The notes under the pieces were generated by a model. The model did not search any database, was not told where the DNA came from, and was given only the letters and a program-made list of their open reading frames with translations. The position numbers were made by a program, and so were the translations under genes. Source: an uncultured Saprospiraceae bacterium (GTDB lineage: Bacteria > Bacteroidota > Bacteroidia > Chitinophagales > Saprospiraceae). From it: 54,629 nt of DNA. The stretch's first letter is position 1. Each line of letters starts with the position of its first letter. Of this stretch, positions 51,081 to 54,629 are shown one piece after another. Location of the stretch: positions 1 through 54,629 of the forward strand of contig CALFBG010000190.1 of the NCBI GenBank assembly GCA_937951685.1, read 5' to 3'.

Positions 51081-52046
51081 TTACGAATTTTCAATGAATT
51101 CCAAGGCTCTATATTCAGACCAGGCAAACTCATCGCCGGGAATACAAAAACCAACGTGTCCACCAATCTCTGGTGTTTCTAAAAAGAGAAAATCGTGTTG
51201 CTTCGCGATCTTGGTTGGCGAACAAAGAGGTGTTAGGATTGGATCATTTTTAGCGTTGACGAGTAAGATCGGAATACGAATTCCTTGCAAGTAATTGATG
51301 GAAGAGGCTTGGTGATAAAACTCTTGAGTGGAGTTAAAGCCATTGACCGGAGCAGAGAAAATACTATCAAAGTCTTCCCACTTTTTGACTTGTTTGATTT
51401 TTGTGAAGTCTATAATATCTGGAAATTGCTCCGCTTTTATCTTCATCTTTGCAGATAGCATTCGCTTGAAGCGGTTTCTGTAAATCCAATTTTTGGGTGC
51501 TTCTAGAATTCGAATGCTTTCGATTAGATCACAAGGCACGGAAAAAACTGCTGCTTTTTTAATTTTTTGGTGCAACTTATCTCCGTGAACGCCAAGGTAT
51601 TTTAACGTAATACTTCCTCCCATGCTATAACCAACGAGAGCAATTTCGTCGTAATCGTACTTTTGTAAAGCATGCTGAATAACGAGATCAATATCTTCAA
51701 TTTCACCGTGATGATACATCCGGAGCAAGCGATTCATTTCACCACTACAAGAACGACAATTCCAAGCGAGGACGTCCCATTGATGTTGAGCGAACAATTT
51801 TGCTGCCCCTTTAATGTAGTGGCGGCTAGTATTGCCTTCTAGGCCGTGCGTTAAAATGACTAGTCTTCGGTTTTGTTGAGGCAACCAATCCAAGTCCAAA
51901 AAATCACCATCCGGTAATTCGAGGCGTTCTCTTTGGTAGTTGACCGCTTCGACTTTACGAAAGATACCTGGAATGAGTGTTTGTAGATTTCCAGTGAATT
52001 GGAGTCGGGGTGTTTTTTTGTACGTGGAATTTGCAATAATGGGCAT
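51081..52046 (-). CDS. YheT-type alpha/beta hydrolase
   Basis: The 321-residue protein matches the YheT/COG0429 hydrolase family: RLVILTHGLEGNTSRHYIKG, WDVLAWNCRSCSGEMN (Arg-x-Cys-Ser-Gly), a nucleophile elbow VGYSMGGSI with the serine, the acid region LLVNAKNDPILTP and a histidine in GGHVGF. The fold and triad fit an esterase or lipase-like enzyme with an unknown acyl substrate. It has no signal peptide. It is 51 bp before sbcD on the same strand and may be co-transcribed with it. Confidence 0.88.
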   Translation of the reverse strand: MPIIANSTYKKTPRLQFTGNLQTLIPGIFRKVEAVNYQRERLELPDGDFLDLDWLPQQNRRLVILTHGLEGNTSRHYIKGAAKLFAQHQWDVLAWNCRSCSGEMNRLLRMYHHGEIEDIDLVIQHALQKYDYDEIALVGYSMGGSITLKYLGVHGDKLHQKIKKAAVFSVPCDLIESIRILEAPKNWIYRNRFKRMLSAKMKIKAEQFPDIIDFTKIKQVKKWEDFDSIFSAPVNGFNSTQEFYHQASSINYLQGIRIPILLVNAKNDPILTPLCSPTKIAKQHDFLFLETPEIGGHVGFCIPGDEFAWSEYRALEFIENS

Positions 52047-52069
52047 GACTTGAGGATTATTTTCGCTGG

Positions 52070-52077
52070 CAAAGCTA
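52070..52077 (-). promoter_or_regulatory. Candidate -7 box of the YheT-type gene
   Basis: TAGCTTTG on the minus strand fits TAnnTTTG and would start transcription about 17 nt before the ATG at 52046. No TTG lies at the right distance upstream, so this is only half of the promoter pattern. Confidence 0.3.
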
Positions 52078-52263
52078 GTAATATTAATTGTTCTTTCTGG
52101 TGAATTGGGAAAGAACTTCTTACAAAATTTCCGAACTTTTAGAGGGATCCTTTATAAAAAAGCAAACAAATTCTTACTTTCGAGTTGAGTACGAAGGCAA
52201 AATCAATTTGCTTATTCCAAAACGCAGATTTGCGTCTATTTTAAAGACTTTTAAATAAAAAGA

Positions 52264-53598
52264 ATGAATACCATACTGATAAAAAATGTACGCTACGTCA
52301 ACGAAGGAAAAATTGAACATGGAGATTTGCTAGTAAAAGCGGGGCGCATTGCTAAAATTGCTCCGAATATTGATCAAGCGGCTGAAACGGTATTAGATGG
52401 AACGGGAAAATTCCTATTGCCGGGAATCATTGATGATCAAGTACACTTTAGAGATCCGGGCTTAACGCATAAAGCAGATTTATACACGGAACCCAAAGCG
52501 GCCGTTGCGGGTGGCGTCACAAGTTTTATGGAAATGCCGAATACCAAACCAGCAGCGTTAACGCAAGGCTTGTTGCAAGACAAATACGACACTGCTGCAC
52601 AAAAATCACTCGCCAATTATTCTTTTTTTATGGGCGCGTCTAATGATAATTTGGAAGAAGTATTGCGTACCGATCCTAAGACGGTTTGTGGGATTAAGGC
52701 GTTCATGGGATCGAGTACGGGGAATATGTTGGTAGATAATCCGGTGACTTTGGAGCAATTGTTTTCAAAAGTGCCGATGTTGATTGCGACACACTGTGAA
52801 GATGAGGCGACCATTAGAAAGAATGCGGCTGCCTATAAAGAAAAATACGGGGAAGCCGTACCTATGCATTGCCATCCTGAGATTCGCAACGCAGCAGGCT
52901 GCCTGATTTCTTCTACTTTAGCAATGACTTTGGCAAAAAAGCATAATACCCGATTACACATTTTGCACATTTCTACGGCGGATGAATTGTCGCTATTCCG
53001 TAATGATATTCCCTTAAAGGAAAAACGAATTACGTCGGAGGTTTGTGTACATCATTTATACTTTAATGCGCAAGACTATGCTCGTTTTGGTAGCCAGATC
53101 AAATGCAATCCAGCCATCAAAGGTATTGCGCACCAATCTGCTTTATTCCCTGCCTTATTGGACAATCGCTTAGATATCATCGCGACGGATCACGCGCCGC
53201 ATACTTGGGAGGAAAAGCAAGGTAGCTACTTTAACGCGCCTTCTGGCGTTCCTTTGATTCAGCATACTTTAAACGTGATGTTAGAATTTTACCAACAAGG
53301 AAAAATTAGTCTGGAGCGGATCGTAGAGAAAATGTGCCATGCCCCCGCAGACTGTTTTAAAGTAGAAGAACGAGGCTATTTGCGCGAAGGATACTGGGCA
53401 GACTTGATATTGGTAGATTTAGAAAAGGAATGGGAAGTGAAGAAAGATAATTTACAGTATAAATGCAATTGGTCACCGTTTGAAGGACATACTTTTAAAG
53501 GTCAAATTGAAGCGACGATTGTGAGTGGTCATTTAGCTTACGAAAATGGTCAGTTTAATGAAAATAAGCAAGGGGAAAGATTGAGTTTTTACGAATGA
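52264..53598 (+). CDS. pyrC: Dihydroorotase
   Basis: The 444-residue amidohydrolase matches the type I dihydroorotase pattern: GIIDDQVHFRDPGLTHKADLYTEPKAAVAGGVTSFMEMPNTKP near residues 54-98, Lys145 in GIKAFMGSS (candidate carboxylated lysine), the metal histidines in THCEDE and LHILHIST, and Asp in IATDHAPHTWEEK. The first metal-binding HxH of the canonical DHVHFREP motif reads Q59-V-H61 here. The enzyme closes carbamoyl-aspartate to dihydroorotate in pyrimidine synthesis. The gene has no same-strand neighbour within 100 bp. The QxH form is known to me from other Bacteroidota, but its effect is uncertain. Confidence 0.88.
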   Translation: MNTILIKNVRYVNEGKIEHGDLLVKAGRIAKIAPNIDQAAETVLDGTGKFLLPGIIDDQVHFRDPGLTHKADLYTEPKAAVAGGVTSFMEMPNTKPAALTQGLLQDKYDTAAQKSLANYSFFMGASNDNLEEVLRTDPKTVCGIKAFMGSSTGNMLVDNPVTLEQLFSKVPMLIATHCEDEATIRKNAAAYKEKYGEAVPMHCHPEIRNAAGCLISSTLAMTLAKKHNTRLHILHISTADELSLFRNDIPLKEKRITSEVCVHHLYFNAQDYARFGSQIKCNPAIKGIAHQSALFPALLDNRLDIIATDHAPHTWEEKQGSYFNAPSGVPLIQHTLNVMLEFYQQGKISLERIVEKMCHAPADCFKVEERGYLREGYWADLILVDLEKEWEVKKDNLQYKCNWSPFEGHTFKGQIEATIVSGHLAYENGQFNENKQGERLSFYE

Positions 53599-53748
53599 AA
53601 TTATTAAAAAATAGGAAGCGAATAGAACTTTCTTTTTCAGACTAACGTTTATAGGTAGTAACGCTAGACAAAATGTACACTTAGATGGTAGTTTTCATTT
53701 GTCAAGAACATCTATTTATAAGATTATTCATTCCATAAAACTAAAAAT

Positions 53749-54390
53749 ATGTCAGTTCGATTAGGAGATATCGCACCCGATTTTACCGCTCAAACTTCAA
53801 TGGGAGAAATTAGCTTTCACGAATGGTTAGGAGAGAGTTGGGGTTTACTTTTTTCACATCCCGCAGATTATACGCCCGTTTGTACAACGGAACTCGGTAG
53901 AACTGCTGCGCTCGGTGGAGAATTTCAAAAGCGAAACGTGAAGCCAATTGCGCTGAGCGTTGATCCTTTAGATAGCCATCACGGTTGGATTAAAGACATC
54001 GAAGAAACGCAAGGCGTTACGATGAACTTTCCCATCATTGCAGACCACGATAGAAAGGTTGCAGAATTATACGATATGATTCATCCCAACGCCGATCAAA
54101 AGGCAACGGTGAGAACGGTCTTTGTGGTTGGACCGGATAAAAAAGTAAAATTGACTTTGACTTATCCACCTTCTACGGGAAGAAATTTCTTAGAAATTAT
54201 TAGAGTGATTGATAGCTTACAGTTAACAGCCGATTATAGCGTAGCTACGCCCGCAGATTGGAAACACGGCGAAGATGTAGTCGTTTCTCCCGCTATTCCT
54301 ACGGAAGATATTCCTGCTCGTTTTCCCAAAGGGCACAAAATTATTAAGCCTTATTTGAGAACGACGCCACAACCTAATTTAGATTCGTAA
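53749..54390 (+). CDS. 1-Cys peroxiredoxin (Prx6 type)
   Basis: The 213-residue protein matches Prx6-type peroxiredoxins: APDFTAQTSMGEISFHEWLG, the active site HPADYTPVC45TTE, then PIALSVDPLDSHHGWIKDIEE and the C-terminal PSTGRNFLEIIRVIDSLQL. C45 is the only cysteine in the protein, so there is no resolving cysteine and recycling must use an external thiol. It reduces peroxides in the cytoplasm. A strong terminator follows. No oxidant-sensing regulator is adjacent. Confidence 0.93.
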   Translation: MSVRLGDIAPDFTAQTSMGEISFHEWLGESWGLLFSHPADYTPVCTTELGRTAALGGEFQKRNVKPIALSVDPLDSHHGWIKDIEETQGVTMNFPIIADHDRKVAELYDMIHPNADQKATVRTVFVVGPDKKVKLTLTYPPSTGRNFLEIIRVIDSLQLTADYSVATPADWKHGEDVVVSPAIPTEDIPARFPKGHKIIKPYLRTTPQPNLDS

Positions 54391-54416
54391 GTTCAGTTGC
54401 GCATTCTTTTTACCAC

Positions 54417-54457
54417 AATCGGCCTTGATGCATTTGCGTCAAGGCCGATTTTATTTT
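54417..54457 (+). terminator. Rho-independent terminator of the peroxiredoxin gene
   Basis: AATCGGCCTTGA (54417-54428) and TCAAGGCCGATT (54439-54450) form a perfect 12-bp stem with a 10-nt loop, followed by a T-rich tail. Confidence 0.9.
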
Positions 54458-54519
54458 TCAAGCAATAAGATTTTTTTATTTTAAGTACTAAGTAGGTTTA
54501 CCAAATAGATTGGTGATTT

Positions 54520-54618
54520 TGACGGAAGGAAATTTTGCTTCAATCGAGGCGAAAAATGCAGGAAACCTAGTGGTTTTCAAGGCTTTTTAACGAAGCGTGA
54601 AATAAAATTTACTCGTCA
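54520..54618. repeat. 99-bp near-palindrome at the right edge
   Basis: The unit begins TGACGG and ends CGTCA. Its arms are imperfectly complementary for about 45 bp each and meet in a perfect AAACC-TAGT-GGTTT centre (54563-54576). It shows no coding frame. The ends and arms differ from the AAGTTG-type elements, so it seems to be another family of intergenic hairpin. Confidence 0.6.
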
Positions 54619-54629
54619 TAAATTAGTGA

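Noticed and set aside
52617..52814. Antisense frame inside the dihydroorotase gene
   Set aside because: A shadow of a conserved gene with no features of its own.

Overview
The window looks like chromosomal DNA from a free-living member of the Bacteroidota, most likely the Saprospiria (Lewinella/Haliscomenobacter-like). The evidence is the type IX secretion C-terminal sorting domains on three secreted proteins, several promoters of the Bacteroidota form TTG-N20-TAnnTTTG, ASPIC/UnbV and DUF3857-transglutaminase proteins, and AT-rich intergenic regions. There are no rRNA or tRNA genes, no CRISPR array, no transposase and no phage genes. The species assignment is inference.

Layout. 1-3.6 kb: small stand-alone genes (DUF4174 protein, DinB-like protein, flavin reductase-like protein, a two-helix membrane protein, a DsbA-like oxidoreductase). 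3.8-7.6 kb: a large secreted TPR/DUF3857/transglutaminase protein. 7.8-9.0 kb (minus): a ferredoxin-IscX-KdsC cluster with its own promoter, followed by an unexplained 700-bp region that carries a good promoter. 9.7-16.8 kb: an acetyltransferase, then two divergently transcribed AAA+ machines with unusual architectures, a Clp-like ATPase with a release-factor-like C-terminal domain and a protein with two beta domains and two CbbX/SpoVK-type ATPase domains. 17-22 kb: a PAS histidine kinase, a methyltransferase and an M61 peptidase with a PDZ domain. 22-27.4 kb: two T9SS substrates, an FG-GAP/UnbV protein and a five-heme cytochrome. 27.6-31.2 kb (minus): DUF429, AlkD-like, GNAT, a small membrane protein and a bestrophin-type channel.

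31.4-38 kb (minus): an ABC exporter, a VOC protein overlapping a DUF1572-methyltransferase fusion, a cold-shock protein, a LysE exporter and a secreted esterase-like T9SS protein. 38-41.7 kb: an ArsR regulator, a YkgJ-type cysteine-cluster protein, a duplicated LTxxQ-type periplasmic protein, and a rhodanese plus fatty-acid-hydroxylase pair behind a CRP/FNR-type operator. 41.7-47 kb (minus): a gluconate cassette (SMP-30 lactonase lipoprotein, GH3 glucosidase, gluconokinase, GntP permease). 47.3-52 kb (minus): sbcC, sbcD and a YheT-type hydrolase. 52.3-54.4 kb: dihydroorotase and a 1-Cys peroxiredoxin.

The most notable non-coding signal is a set of intergenic palindromes that begin with (G)AAGTTG and end with CAACTT(C). 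Two are long and share internal sequence (2-164 and 3551-3691). One of these appears to supply both the stop codon of the gene before it and part of the promoter of the gene after it. A different 99-bp near-palindrome lies at the right edge. The most notable protein-level signals are the divergent AAA+ pair, the cell-surface multiheme cytochrome and the DUF1572-methyltransferase fusion. All family assignments were made by eye from motifs; no searches were run.
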